Source of the DNA: Otatea glauca
Taxonomy: Eukaryota > Streptophyta > Magnoliopsida > Poales > Poaceae
Length of the DNA stretch: 64,000 nucleotides
Assembly (NCBI GenBank): GCA_036346275.1
Contig: CM070725.1
Span: 35,278,104 to 35,342,103 of the forward strand
Direction: 5' to 3'
The notes below the pieces were generated by a model. That model saw nothing but the letters and a program-made list of their open reading frames with translations, did not search any database and had not been told where the DNA came from. Of this stretch, positions 37,094 through 48,749 are shown piece by piece. A program made the translations under genes and the position numbers. The first letter of the stretch is position 1. Every line of letters starts with the position of its first letter.

Positions 37094-38015
37094 TTAAATG
37101 AAGCATTTGTAGTCAGTTTTTTGCGTAACTGACAACAAAAAAAAGCAAACACAATCGGTTTTTACTGCAAACCGACGATGATGATTTAACCACAATCGGT
37201 TTTTTTGCATAAATGCTTGTACCTTGGCCGGTGCCCCTTTATTGAACTCTTCACTATCGTTTCCCTGGCTCTTATGCTTCTTCTCATTATGCTTCTCCTT
37301 TTGTTTGTATCGGGGTACACCGCAAACTGGATAAACGTGCAGTTCCTTATACGCGTTACGATACAAGATGCAATCATTTGGACTTGCATGTATCCTTTCT
37401 ATTTCTATTCCCATGGGACATAGTAGCTTCTTCGCTTCATAAATGCTTGTTGGCAACTCGTTTTCCTCCGGAAGCACATCCGATAGAAGAACTAAAAGTG
37501 TATTGAAACTTGTATCTGTTCAACGGTGTTTTGCCTCGATTTTGAACAATGCAAGGACCGAACCAAACTTGGTGTATTCCACTTTGCAACCCGAGAACAA
37601 CGGTTTGCCATCGTCTTACATCAAGCTTTTAAACTTTTCAAACTCTCTTTCCGTGTAATTTCCCTCCACATCCCGCAATATTTGTTCTAAATTGTCCTCC
37701 TCAAACATATCATGCTGCAACTCGTCATCGGGTTCCACGATGTCTTCGTTGCATACCGGAAGGGTACTACCTGTCTCCCCGTGATGGATCCAACATGTGT
37801 AATTCCTCACGAAGCCGCGTCGAATCAGGTGGTCCTCAATTTGAGCAGAGTTGTTAAATCTCCTGAGATTGGTGTAATCAATGCAAGAAAAATATATGAA
37901 GTTTGCACCCCCTCTTCACCATGTCTTCTTCTGCAATTTTTTTGAAGTCCTTAACACCCCTCTAAAATTCAGCACTCACATGGCTTTTCTGATACATCCA
38001 TTCTTTACGGTCCAT
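37094..38015 (-). pseudogene. TNP2-type CACTA transposase, N-terminal remnant
   Basis: Reading leftward from an ATG at 38015, broken frames carry the start of a plant En/Spm TNP2 transposase. First is MDRKEWMYQKSHVSAEF and GVKDFKKIAEEDMVKRG, then HLIRRGFVRNYTCWIHHGE (transposon-associated domain). Then follow an acidic linker and GCKVEYTKFGSVLALF, and finally LPEENELPTSIYEAKKLLCP with PNDCILYRNAYKELHVYPVCG (start of Transposase_21). In-frame stops and frameshifts occur, and the catalytic part is missing, the frame running out close to the element terminus. The element therefore could move only with transposase supplied in trans. Confidence 0.82.
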
Positions 38016-38107
38016 CTGCAATTAAACTACGCATAATAAATTGAGGAAAAACTGGAGTGATAGCTAGCTAGCTATTTCGAATACTGAGACATCATTTCAT
38101 TACCTTT

Positions 38108-38200
38108 GCAAAATATATATATATATATATATACATACATATATATATATACACATATACACACACATATATATACATATATATACATATATATATACAC

Positions 38201-38261
<61 letters not shown>

Positions 38262-38266
38262 CACAT
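38108..38266. repeat. TA/CA compound microsatellite
   Basis: Runs of TA, TACA and (CA)n across about 160 bp. It and the TA array at 44764 flank LTR B and were one tract before that insertion. Confidence 0.9.
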
Positions 38267-38267
38267 A

Positions 38268-38646
38268 TAGGAAAATGATTCCATACTCCTGGGTGTACGT
38301 ACTCCCACCTCTAGTATACCATTTAAATGATGTTGTTATATCTCTTTATCCTTTTGAGTATACTCTAATACGATTATAAGATACTCCAAAGTGAGTTCAA
38401 TGAAAAATTTCATCAAAGTCCACCATTTATAGCATAATTTTTTATATATTCATTTTACATATGGAAAAGGGTATGTACCAAAAAAATAAAGTGCTTTGAT
38501 GAAATTTTTTCAACCATGTCTTATTGGAGTATATTAGAATTATTATTGGAGTATAACGAAAGTGATAAAGGTGTATAAAGTGTTCATTTAAGTGGTATAT
38601 TAGAGGTGGGAGTATGTACTCCTGGGAGTACGAAAAAGGCTTCCTA
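38268..38646. mobile_element. MITE with ~65-bp terminal inverted repeats
   Basis: It runs from TAGGAA to TTCCTA. The termini share CTCCTGGG, GTACTCCCACCTCTA and ATACCATTTAAATGA as inverted matches over about 65 bp. Length is 379 bp with no coding capacity. It sits within TA-repeat DNA, so any target duplication cannot be recognised and the superfamily is undecided. Confidence 0.75.
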
Positions 38647-39052
38647 TACATATATATATATATATATACATATACATTATCGGGACCGGATTTCCGAATC
38701 CGAACCCTCTATGTATAACCTGTGCTAGTCCAGGAAAAGCTAGCACACACAGTAGAAACAATGATGACAACACATCCATATCACGAAGCATATAATATTT
38801 AATTAAGCAAAAGAGTATTAGCCTTATGGCCAATTATTACAAATAAGCAGCATCATAGCTTGAGTTCAATAAGAAACAGCGGAAATGAAATAACAAAAGC
38901 AGGATAAGCCCATCCATTTGCCCAATAGGCAATCGACTGGGGTTCGCGTCCTAGCATTCGGATCGCCTTCATCATAATCACAAGCGTAGAAATCGTAGTC
39001 ACCTTCAGCTTCTGCGAACTCTTCTGTGGAAAGTTGGGGATGTTGCAAGGGT

Positions 39053-39069
39053 GAGCACAAAATGTACTC
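39053..39069 (-). other. Conserved LTR hairpin, family B
   Basis: In LTR sense the stem is GAGTAC / GTGCTC around a 5-nt loop; the one difference makes a U-G pair. GCAAGGGT lies next to it on the plus strand. Confidence 0.6.
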
Positions 39070-39380
39070 CGCAAGTCTTGGAAACATAATGCATGATAAC
39101 TATATGCAAGGCTAAACAATTGAAGGCATAATATGGCTCTTTTAGCATAAAGCAAATTTTAACTGTAAATACCAATAGTAATTTCATAAAGCATCATTTG
39201 ATCAAAATATAATAGCATAGTAATCGAATTTGATTTGACAATTAAAGAAGGTTCCATCTACCTGACTGGCTCCATCCGCCAAACCATAACCCGAGAGTTC
39301 CATCTGCTCACGGATTCCTAAACCAACATTTTCCTTTAACACAAAACCATAAAATCTACAATGTGCAAGCGTACCTCACC

Positions 39381-39429
39381 TGCCCTTGACCGTGGGCATG
39401 GCTACTTAAGTAGTTTTAACTCTGCAGAG
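39381..39429 (-). other. Conserved LTR module, family B (left part)
   Basis: The stem TGCCC / GGGCA surrounds an 8-nt loop containing ACGG in LTR sense (39381-39398). The perfect palindrome CTACTTAAGTAG is at 39402-39413, and the CTCTGCAGAG half is at 39421-39429. The rest (GTGTACACTTTACCCACAAG) resumes at 42542 after the C insertion. Confidence 0.65.
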
Positions 39430-39799
39430 TGTAAGGACCCGAATCCACTGATTCGAACCCACTGTGTTTACCGCACTAGTCCCAGGATCAACGCTAGTGC
39501 ACACAGCTTAACATTGGTACATATCACATCATACACAACGATAATAGAATAATAGTTCATTTATTGATATAGCTAAATGTATGATCTTATGACCAACTTA
39601 CATTATTAAGCCACGCAGGGCAAGACTGAAAATATAAACTAGTAAATAAGCAGCGGAAAATAGAAAACGTAGATAGCTCATCAGTTCACCACAGGCAACC
39701 GACAAGGCTCAGACCCTAATGACTCGTGTCTTCCTGGACTTCATCTTCCAACACAGGTGTAGATTCTTCAACTGTTGATTATTGTTGTTTGGCAAGGGT

Positions 39800-39816
39800 G
39801 AGTACTTAAAGCACTC
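39800..39816 (-). other. Conserved LTR hairpin, family C
   Basis: In LTR sense the stem is GAGTGC / GTACTC with one G-U pair and a 5-nt loop. Confidence 0.6.
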
Positions 39817-40098
39817 AACAAGTTGTGCACAGAATGCAATTCTATGTATCTATATGTAAGGCTTATTCCAATGGATAGGCTATCATGGCTATTTTGCAAT
39901 AAGCAGCATTTATGAACAAGTATAATAAATAGATTGTAAAGACTGTAAAACAAATAGCAATAATAAATAAATTCAGTATTTCTCAAGTAAACCAAGTTTC
40001 CAATCCTAAGTCAAATTCCATCTTCCACATGGCATTCCGCCATCCCAACAAAATTATCCATTTAATTAAGCTAACCCTTAACTGTAATTCCCGAGCAT

Positions 40099-40168
40099 TG
40101 CTCAATTCCGCGAGCACGGCTATCCGAATAGTTTCACACTCTGCAGAGGTTATGCACTTTACCCACGC
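40099..40168 (-). other. Conserved LTR module, family C
   Basis: Stem TGCTC / GAGCA with an 8-nt loop (40099-40116), then in sense CTATTCGGATAG (40120-40131), which pairs fully if one U-G is allowed. CTCTGCAGAGG and TTTACCCAC follow on the plus strand. Confidence 0.65.
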
Positions 40169-43100
40169 GATACAATCAAACACCACCAAGGCGAGTGATT
40201 ATAACAAAGCCTTTACAAAGCTCTGGCTTAACCGGATACTACCCGCTAAGGTTTCAACGCTGGTGGGTCTGAAAACCATAACCAGAGCCCCCCTCTTGCG
40301 CCATGTGAATTACTCCATAACTCGGGAACTCACACCGACCACGATAGTACCAAAGTTAAGACATTGCAAATTACTCAGCTAGGCTGGCCCATACCAGACA
40401 TGTGGTTGCATGATTGACTCAGGTCAAAGGCTTGCAAGGTTAAGTCCTTAGTGTGATCAAGGCAAGACATCCACATACCCTCTGCCCATCGGGCCCACCT
40501 TGGCATACTCGCCCCTTATCACTTGCCCCAATCTAAGTGATTATCACCCAAGTTGATTACCAAGCACCACGTGCCATCAACAATTCAACATCGTTGCGTG
40601 ACATGACTCATCACAACAACTCAATCTCATCGTGTGATCCCACATGACACACAAGTTCATAACATTGTTCCATATTCCATTAATCAAGATTATTTATCAA
40701 TGATTCCAATACATGTGATGACGTGGCATGGCTAAGCAACTAATACGAACTAATCCTCCAATGTTGATTATAATTACTAACCAACTATATTGAACCAATC
40801 TAGGGTGACAATGGATCATGGCATACAATGACAAGGTAGGGTATAGATCAATCTGGTAGATTAGCTAAGCCCAATCTAATTTGAAACAATTGTATACTTG
40901 AAATATATGCAATAGGGTAAAACAAATATAGCAGTTTTATAAACATGGGTTCAACATGATCAAAGCACAACTTGCCTTGGAATAGGTCTTGATCTGGTTC
41001 TGGAACTTGCTCTTGAGTTGCTAAATCTTCCTCCGAAGCGTCGCACAATTCAACGTCTACGCGTACCGAAGAAGAAAAGCAAATAAATACCAAAACAGAG
41101 AGAAAATGAACTCAAAAATCAAATAAAATTCACCATTAAATATATCTCAATTTTACAAATTTTTAGAAATTTGAATCACTCAAATCCGAGTTACGATGCA
41201 AAAGATATAGCCTTTTGAAGTTTGAAATAAATACTAGAATCAGAAAATCAAAAATTCAGAATTAACAGATTTATTTTTATTCTGAAAAACCGATTATGAC
41301 GCAAGCATGACATCACGCTGATGTCAGCCCTGGCGCCAGCCAATCAGACGCTGCCGTATTCCGGCGCATAGACTGGGTCCACGAGACCTCCTCGCGGTCC
41401 ACGCGGACCGGTCCACGGCGCTCAAGCGCTTGCGCGACCGCGCAGACGGCAGATTAGGCTGCGGCGGCGACGATCGAGCGCGCACGAATTCGATCGAACG
41501 GACGGGGCTGAAAGGCTACGCGGCACGATCTCGACCGAAGGACCTAAATCGGACGGTCCAAAGCTTCTGAGCTCGGCGATGAAGACGCGGCGGCGAACTC
41601 TCACCGGACCCGAAGACGAAGACCAAGGCAGCGGTGTTTTGGCGTGATTCCGGCGAGATGACGCTGTGGATCTGGTTCAGCGCGACGAGATGAGTCCGAA
41701 ACTAGTTCCGCTGCGGCGAAGAACTCCCTGCTGCCGTCGGTATCTCGCGAAAACTCTCGGCGGCGCTTGCGTCACCGGCGAACTCGGCGACAAGACACGG
41801 CGATTCCAGGACGAGGCGGGGCAAACGAAGCGGCGCGAGATGGTTCAACCTCGGGGCGGGGTCCGCGGCATAAATAGCCCCCTCGGCTGTCGTGTCCGAG
41901 GCGGAGTTCGTTCCGTACGCGGCGGCGCTGTCCGAGTCCGTTACGGCGACGAGTCCCAGAGACGATGAAGTCTCAACCGTCCACGCGTCGTGAATCGGAC
42001 GGACTCCCGTGCGCGCGACGCGGCGAGATCAGAACCCTTCACACGACCCGATCCAACGGCTGAGGATCGTTAGGGTTTCTCCAATTAAGAACAAATGTCC
42101 ACCCTCCGATCAAGATCCGATGGATGCGGTGCTTTCCTCTTGAACACAGGCCAAACGGGCGTGATGCTGCATTGGGCTTGCTGCGAAAATGGGCTAACCG
42201 CCGCGATGCTTGGCGCGGCCGATCTTGTTTAGGTTGATTTTAAAAGACTTCTTTTTTTAAAATAATTACAGAAATTCGTTTTATTTATTTTAGGCAATAA
42301 AATAATCAGGAAAAATCCAAGAAAAATCTCAAAAATACTTTGAGACATTCTGGACTCAATAAAATATTTTTGCCAAAACTTTATTTTAACTTTGCACAGA
42401 TTTAAATAGATTTGAATAAAAGGGCAATAAACCTGATTTAAAATTAATTCCAATAAATCCAGAAAAATTCCAGAAAATCATAAATGCACATTTAAGCAAT
42501 AAAAACTTAATTAAGCCAAATTTTGGGGATGTTACACAGAGTGTGTACACTTTACCCACAAGACATGATCGACTCTTGTTGCCATGCAATTAACACACTT
42601 CATTTGGTGTGTCGGCAGAGAGATCATGACAAGGCCTTTACAATGCACAACCCCACTATTAATCTCGCCCGCTAAGGTTTCACTTCTTTGTTAGGGTTCT
42701 AGCGCCCGATCTGAAGCCCCTCTTGCGCCTGCCAACATCTGGCACTCACCAACTGGCGAAGCTAATAATTAGACACACAAATTATTTAGCCAGGTCGTAC
42801 CCATATAGACTTGTGGTTGTACGGTAGTACTCGGTCCATGGTAACACATGCTTCGGTCCTTAATTGACTAGGGCGGAACATTCACATACCAAGGTCTCGT
42901 GCTTTCTGCACCCGCCAAACATCCATCCGCCCCGGTCTAAACCATTTCCACTTTATTTTACTTAAATTACAGCAGCAACACCAATTGCCGCAATTTCACA
43001 AATAAGTTTAAACAACATTTGAAATGATTCCCATAATGGCACAATACCGAAACGCTTAAGCTGGACTAAGCAATTCTACCGTTCCATGCTAATCTACTGG

Positions 43101-44763
43101 ATATCACCAAATAAAATAGCCAGTATATATCATCTAGGGTGTCAAAGGTTCGACATGATCAATACCAATGAGGGTATAATAAACCGGAATTTAACTAAAC
43201 CTTAAGACTACATTTAAAGTACTTTGCATAAAAGTAAGCATGCATAATTTAAAACAATATAGGCATTTTGTAAATTTGGGATCAATATGTCCAAGGAAGA
43301 CTTGCCTTCGTTGCTTCCTGCTGGATATACCCTTGACTGTTGATTTGCTTGAGCTTCGACTGCGTCATCTACACGTGAAACGAGAACAAATAAATAAAAC
43401 AAATTCAAACAAAATTCAAAAATTAACAAGAATGGTACTGGAAGATATATCTTGAATTTAGAAATTTGAATCACTGGAATCGGAGCTCGAACGAACGAGA
43501 ACGGGCTCCTGGAAGTTCCTCGGGTCAGAAATTCAGAAAATTCAGAAAGCTGACACGTGGCAAGATCTGATTGGCTGGAATTTCGGATTTTCTGGAAAAG
43601 AATAAATCCAAAAGAATTTGCTTGGTGACGAGTGGGACCCAGCGTCGCTGACTCGGTCCACGATGAACCGGGTGCACCGAGGCGCTCAAGGTGATCGACA
43701 GATGGTGAGGTGGCATGCCACGCGGCGGTTAGGGTGGCGTGGCGACCACGCGATGACACGCTGCGGTCTTGAACGCAGGCGACGCCGACGCGGACGGACA
43801 CGTGTCGCGCATCCAACGGCCGAGGCGGATCGGACGGCGGAGAGGCAGCGTAGCGGCGGCAGCGGCGTGGCGATCCGGCGTTAGTGGCGTCGGACGGCCA
43901 CGGCTTCCACGGCGGGCGGTGGCGGCGGCAGCGCGAGCACACACCGGGCCGAGGAAGAAGACACGCCAGCGGGCAAAGCGCGATGAGACGGCGCCGGGTT
44001 AGGGGCAAAAGAAAGAGGGCGGCGCGACGAGTTCAAGGCGACCAAAATAAGCGGCGGAGGCTCACCGGAGAAGGAGAAAGATGGTGGAGAAGCGTTCGGG
44101 ATGGCGGCGCAACTTCGGCGAGCTCGTGCGCGAAGACGGCGGCATCTCGGGCAGTAAGGCTAGGGCAAAAGAGGCGGCTCGGAGCGGGGAACCTCGGGAT
44201 GGGGTCCTCCGGGCTTTAAATAGCCTCGGGAGGCGAACGCAGCATGAACGCCGAGATTGGCGTGGCGCGCTAGGGTTTCGGCAGCGGCGACGGCGTGGTG
44301 CGGCAGCGCATCGGCCAAGTCCACATGGCGCGCATCGGGCGGCTCGCGTGGCGCGGACTGGGCTGAGGCGAGGCGGGCCGAGAGGGGAAGATGGGCCGGT
44401 GTGAAGCGGGCTGGAAAAGGAACAGTGACGGGCCGACGGGATGGATTCGGTCCAGAAGGAATTTCGAAAATAAAAACCTTTTTCGAATTAACATAATTCC
44501 ATAAAATCAAATAAAAGCAAATAAATTCAAATAAATAGCAAATAAATTCAGAAAAATCTCCAAAAATACAAAAAAAATTCCTTGCAGCATAATGAAGCCA
44601 ACTAAAACTGAAAATCTTTTGTTTGATGGATAGATTAGCCAAATTAAATCCTTTTATAAATAGAAAATTCATATTAAGCTGAAATTAATTCAAGAAAAAT
44701 GCAAATGGTGAATTTTCAAAATTAAACATTCTAAAACTCCAATTTTTGGGATGTTACATACAT

Positions 44764-44783
44764 ATACATATATATATACATAC

Positions 44784-44862
<79 letters not shown>
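44764..44862. repeat. (TA)n microsatellite
   Basis: About 100 bp of TA and TACA repeats, right of LTR B. Confidence 0.95.
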
Positions 44863-44865
<3 letters not shown>

Positions 44866-45151
44866 ACTCCTGATATCTTCTTCCCTAGTTAAGAGCTTCC
44901 AATTCCAATTCCCTAATTCCAGTGATATCGAATTGACTAATTAATGTAGTAGCTTGCAAATCTTATGACTTCATTGAAACAAAATAGAGGTGCAACAATT
45001 AACAAAGTTGACGAATTAAATGATCTTAAAGAAATGTCTCTATCTGTTCAACTACTAAGTGCGTACCAACGATGACTCCTAATCTCTAATTAGGTTAGGT
45101 CCTAATTCCATTTGAGGAAATGTGATTCGGGCAAGCTCTTAAGTTGTTGTA

Positions 45152-45278
45152 CAACTCCAGAGAAAATTTCGGCAGCATCTCCTCATTGTTCTCTAGATAC
45201 ACATCTCGACAACAGGTCAAGAGGTGTGTGTATCAGGAGAATACTAGGGAGATTCTGCCGAAACCTTCTCTGGAGTTG
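45152..45278. repeat. Long imperfect hairpin in CACTA 2
   Basis: The left arm (about 45152-45207) and right arm (about 45221-45278) are inverted copies. CAACTCCAGAGAA, TTTCGGCAG and ATCTCC are shared, then TTCTC and GATACACA, with a loop of about 13 nt. A transcript would fold into a hairpin of about 127 nt, the size range of miRNA/siRNA-producing foldbacks. Confidence 0.7.
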
Positions 45279-45329
45279 CCCGAACCATATTTCCTTAAAC
45301 TGTCCAAAACAACGTGGACAATTCGAGAG

Positions 45330-45374
45330 TGCTTGCTTATAAATATGCCATTTTAGCATATTTATAAACAAGCA
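45330..45374. repeat. 18-bp inverted repeat in CACTA 2
   Basis: Arms at 45330-45347 and 45357-45374 read TGCTTG-N-TTATAAATATG and its inverse with one mismatch, around a 9-nt loop. Confidence 0.7.
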
Positions 45375-45594
45375 CCCTCAAATGAGAGACGTAGGTTATG
45401 CAACCTAAACTTAACATTCAACATACAACATACAACAGCAACAATAATTCCAGATTAACATGAGAGTACTACAAAGATAATTAATTAATGGATGTGTGCT
45501 TGTCAAATAAAGGGTGTGAAATCTGATAAGATACACACAATTCCAGTGCAACCTAAACTCTCTTTGCAACATATCGAAATTACCTAGAAAGGCA

Positions 45595-45833
45595 CGTCAC
45601 AATCGGTTCTCAGGTTAGAAGCGATTGTGATGTAGCACTGGGCACATCACAATCGATTCTCAACTCAGATCTGATTGTGATGTAAGCATGCACATACAAT
45701 CGGTTCTAACCAAAGAACTAATTGTGATTATTATTAACACCCTCTCCTAAGTCATCTATCACAATCGATTTTTTCTAAAAACTTAAGAACTGACCCAGAT
45801 GAATATATAGTGATGTACCATTCTGTAGTAGTG
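45595..45833 (-). repeat. CACTA 2 subterminal repeats and terminus
   Basis: Several inverted and direct copies of ATCACAATCGGTTCT-like motifs lead up to GTACCATTCTGTAGTAGTG. It is an inverted match over about 250 bp to 36238-36490. Confidence 0.85.
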
Positions 45834-45836
45834 TAT

Positions 45837-46344
45837 GCCACACAACTACATACTAAGTAACATGATAAACGATACCTCTTATTACTGAGAATTTATTTTA
45901 GTTAATCGATGAATTAATTTATTTGTAGCATTTTTTCAGGAAAAATCCCAACAATATTTCACAAAGGAACTCGACCCTCAAATCACAAGATAACAAGACC
46001 CAAATTCACATGCAAATTTTCTCCAAAACAATTTTAAAATTTAAAACTTCCATGAAAGAAAGATGGATACAAGGATATTTTCACAAAAGGAAAGATCAAG
46101 CGATCAAGGAATCATTTTCTAGTAAAGGCAGAAAGCTTAAACCCCTATAATTTTACTCATATACAAAAGCTTCAAAAACTTCCTTTAAACGCTGAAACTG
46201 ATAAACACATGAAAAGGCTATAATTTTCTCCGCATAGCAACAAAACGATAACAAAAAAAACCAATCACCGATAATTGTATTAAGAACAATCAATAAAGAC
46301 TTATCACTAAATCTATATGTTCTCCGACCGTTGACAACCTTTGG
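45837..46344. other. Non-coding stretch right of CACTA 2
   Basis: About 500 bp of AT-rich DNA with no feature I can support. If CACTA 1 was split by CACTA 2, its remainder could begin here, but no second terminus is seen. Confidence 0.25.
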
Positions 46345-46545
46345 ACTCATCGGGCTTGTTTCATGCTGTACCGAACCAAGCACAGCCTATGCTAGCATGC
46401 CGTGCCGTGCCACCGGTCGTGCCCGATCGTGAGGCCCGGCATAGCCCTGTCATTTGTACAGTGCCAATCCGGCCCATATACGTGCCGTGCCTACTGTGCC
46501 ACGGACTGACAAAAAAAAATCGGCCCAATGCCTAGTTCTACATAT
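46345..46545. repeat. GTGCCGTGCC-rich patch
   Basis: A 200-bp GC-richer patch repeats GTGCCGTGCC/GCCCGGCA-like words. It may be the decayed end of a hAT-type element, but termini and target duplications are not found. Confidence 0.3.
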
Positions 46546-46555
46546 GAGCCTGCAA

Positions 46556-48085
46556 TCCAAGGTTCCAAATCTCGTCAAATTTCGGCGAAATTTCGCCGAA
46601 ATTTCAGATTTTGGACCACCCCAAAATATAAACTACTGGCCGGATAAAAAAAAATTAATTTTTTTTGAAATTGGTACAGTAACCTGAAATTTCGTTTTTT
46701 CTCGGCGAAATTTCGCTGAAATTTTTTTTTGCCGGTTTTGAAACTTTTAAGGCCGGAGTTGACCGGATTTGGTCCAATAACCCTTAGGAAAGTTATCTCC
46801 TATGAAACTTTGTTGAAAAACCGAATTTTTGAGACATTTTAAAATTTTGGCAAAAAAACTGTTAGATTTTTATAAAATTGTACAAGCTTGATAATGAGTT
46901 GAAAATTTTATGGTACTATCTTTAGTATCTTAGTATCATACATACAAAATTTAAAAATAATTTAACTTAATTTGTTATCCTTAACAAATAAAAAACTGAA
47001 TGAACATAATTGGGACAGTTACAATGTCAGAATTTTATAAATTTTCTTGTGTGTGATTATCATCTAAATTTTTCTTAGAGTTTAATAATTGCCTTAGTAC
47101 CATTATATAAATGTTTCAAAAAATTCAATCTTTTTGTTTGGTCAATCAAATCTATGTAAGCATTGAACTTCGTTTGTTATATTATATTTCAAAAATAAAA
47201 AAGAAAAGAACATAAATGGTACTGTGCCTTGTAAGGATTTTATAAATTCACTGGGGTGTGATAATAATTCAAAATTTTTATGAGATATTAATAACTTCTT
47301 TATCACCCTTCTGTAAAATTTTAAAAAAATTTAAACTTTTTTTATCTGCTAAATCAAATCTATGTATTGATCATCAGGCTTTTATCATGACATAGCACTC
47401 TCTGAATTTTAAAACATTATTTGAGAATGATCATCATCTAAAAATTTTAAATCAACATTAATGTTACATAAGGACTATCCAAATTTGTTTTAAAAGGTTT
47501 TAACATTGTTTATATAATATTTCATTTTGTTCAAGTTTACTGGTAAGGCTTTTAACAGGATAGTAGTACTGTTTGAATTTTTAAAAATTCATAAAGTTTG
47601 ATCATCATCTGGAAATTTTATGAGAGAATTATATATACATCATAACCATGTAAAAATATTTTCAAATGTTTATAACGTGGTTTGAACCATTTTGCATTCG
47701 GTTCAAAATTGCCGATCAGTGTTTTATCAGGACAGTAGCAATGTTTGAATTTTTAAAAATTCCACAGACTTCAGAATATTTTGAGATGTTTATGGAAATA
47801 TCAGCTATGTGTCAGGACTCTCCAAAAGAAATTTTAAAAGTTTTCGACATCGTTTGACCCACTTTTTTCCTTTGCAAAAAGACCAAAATTTCAGGTATTT
47901 CGCCCGAAATATCGGTATTTTTCGGCGAATTTCGTTTTTTCTCGGTACAAAAAGAACCGGATTTGAATTTTGGTTTATGAATTTCGAATGAGATTTGTCC
48001 GAAATATCCGAATTTTGCCGAAATTTTGAATTGCGATCCTGGGCGGTATTTTATCCGAAAACGAAATTTGAATCCTTACTGCAAA
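46556..48085. repeat. AT-rich non-coding repeat with GAAATTTCGG ends
   Basis: About 1.5 kb begins AAGGTTCCAAATCTCG and ends CGAAATTTGAATCCTT, an imperfect terminal inversion. Both end regions are dense in GAAATTTCGGC words and share TTTCGTTTTTTCTCGG. The middle is AT-rich and non-coding. It is probably a non-autonomous DNA element; no clean target duplication was found (CTGCAA occurs on both sides). Confidence 0.4.
46577..46604. repeat. 28-bp perfect palindrome
   Basis: The palindrome is centred on CGAAATTTCG near the left end of the AT-rich repeat; both arms read AAATTTCGGCGAAA. Confidence 0.9.
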
Positions 48086-48340
48086 CTCTGAGCTGTTGTT
48101 CTTGAAAATTTTAACGGATCAATGACCATACCTGAGTCATTTTATCCATTCTAGTCCATTAATTGATGTACGTCCTTTTTCTTACTTTATGATCGTGCTA
48201 GATATCGTTTGATGGTACACTGTTCGGTCAGCTTCACTAGAAACTGAAATGTGTTAATTCGGCAAACAAATCTTGACGTACGTACGTGTCGTGTAACGAC
48301 GTCGGTTGTTTCCCTTCTAGGAAGACGATGGATTCGACTA
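48086..48340. other. Left flank of the Copia element
   Basis: 255 bp of unassigned DNA; nothing recognised. Confidence 0.3.
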
Positions 48341-48345
48341 TAGAA

Positions 48346-48569
48346 TGTTGAGAAACCCTGAAAGCCCACCGAAGGCCCATGTGGTTCCTAATGCCGAAAC
48401 CCTAGAGAGCGCTATAAAAGGAGGAGGGGGGGTCCCCCCCATGTACACAGAATTCATTAGCAATAAAGAATTTCCGCTTTCGCTCTCCTAAACACGTGTC
48501 TCTCTCTCTTACGTTCTCCACTTGGATCTGTTCGGGAACCCGGACTATTCGATAGCGAGTTCCTCAACA
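48346..48569 (+). repeat. Copia 5' LTR
   Basis: It runs TGTTGAGAAACC to TTCCTCAACA. A TATA box, CTATAAAAGG (48412-48421), is in the middle, followed by a C/T-rich leader. An expanded G/C run (GGGGGGGTCCCCCCC) distinguishes it from the 3' LTR. Confidence 0.93.
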
Positions 48570-48593
48570 CGTTATCGGCCGAGCTCTCACCGG
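48570..48593 (+). promoter_or_regulatory. Copia primer-binding region
   Basis: CGTTATCGGCCGAGCTC follows the LTR directly and resembles the CGTTATCAGCACGAG site found after LTRs of this Copia type. The primer tRNA is not certain. Confidence 0.5.
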
Positions 48594-48749
48594 AGATCAG
48601 TTGAAAAGGTGAGAAGAGGTAGAATTTGGAAATTGAATCTAGGCATGTTGTTTCTATGCATGCATCTAACCTACGCATCGGTATTGCGTTCGTCATGTGG
48701 CAAGCTACAACGACACGAAACAGCAATACACATGAAGCATATTTACATC

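Larger units (their letters stand above)
39425..42541 (-). mobile_element. Solo LTR, family C (39430-42536)
   Basis: On the plus strand it runs TGTAAGGACCCG to GGGGATGTTACA, 3107 bp, flanked by the perfect duplication CAGAG (39425-39429 and 42537-42541). The homologous fragment at 21370-23563 confirms the family. It contains its own conserved module and hairpin and a GC-rich island (about 41320-42220) with TATA-like CTATTTATG near 41873. It is inserted precisely at the CTCTGCAGAG motif of family B. No internal region remains. Confidence 0.93.
38679..44763 (-). mobile_element. Solo LTR, family B (38684-44758), split by LTR C
   Basis: On the minus strand it runs TGTAACATCCC to GGTCCCGATA, flanked by the perfect duplication TACAT (38679-38683 and 44759-44763). 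Without the nested C LTR it is about 2.96 kb. It carries the conserved module (split by the C insertion), the hairpin at 39053-39069 and a GC-rich island (about 43480-44460) with a TATA-like CTATTTAAAG near 44216. The 264-residue ORF at 43214-44008 lies in the GC island and has no recognisable domain. No PBS, polypurine tract or pol is present. Confidence 0.9.
44863..45594 (-). other. CACTA 2 interior, non-coding
   Basis: This is interior sequence of the CACTA element with two foldback structures (listed separately). The ORFs at 45112-45371 on both strands arise because the hairpin arms mirror each other. No protein domain is recognised. Confidence 0.45.
36984..45836 (-). mobile_element. CACTA element 2, TSD TAT (36987-45833)
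   Basis: The left terminus is CACTACTACAGGAATG at 36987 and the right terminus is CATTCTGTAGTAGTG ending at 45833, both flanked by TAT (36984-36986, 45834-45836). CACTA elements make 3-bp duplications. The TNP2 remnant reads leftward, so the 5' end is on the right. After removing the nested LTR B and its duplication the element is about 2.8 kb, so it is a deletion derivative. An alternative is that the right end pairs with the 36238 end, which resembles it more, but then the flanking triplets (TCA / TAT) disagree. Confidence 0.65.

Noticed and set aside
38108..38266. CRISPR-like or satellite array
   Set aside because: It is a simple TA/CA microsatellite without spacers.
41868..41882. Antisense promoter from TAAATAGCC motifs in LTRs B and C (41873, 22876, 44216)
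   Set aside because: The motif reads as a TATA-like CTATTTA in the LTR sense as well, so direction cannot be decided.
43214..44008. 264-residue minus-strand ORF
   Set aside because: It lies in the GC island of solo LTR B, has no recognisable domain, and has open frames on the other strand too.
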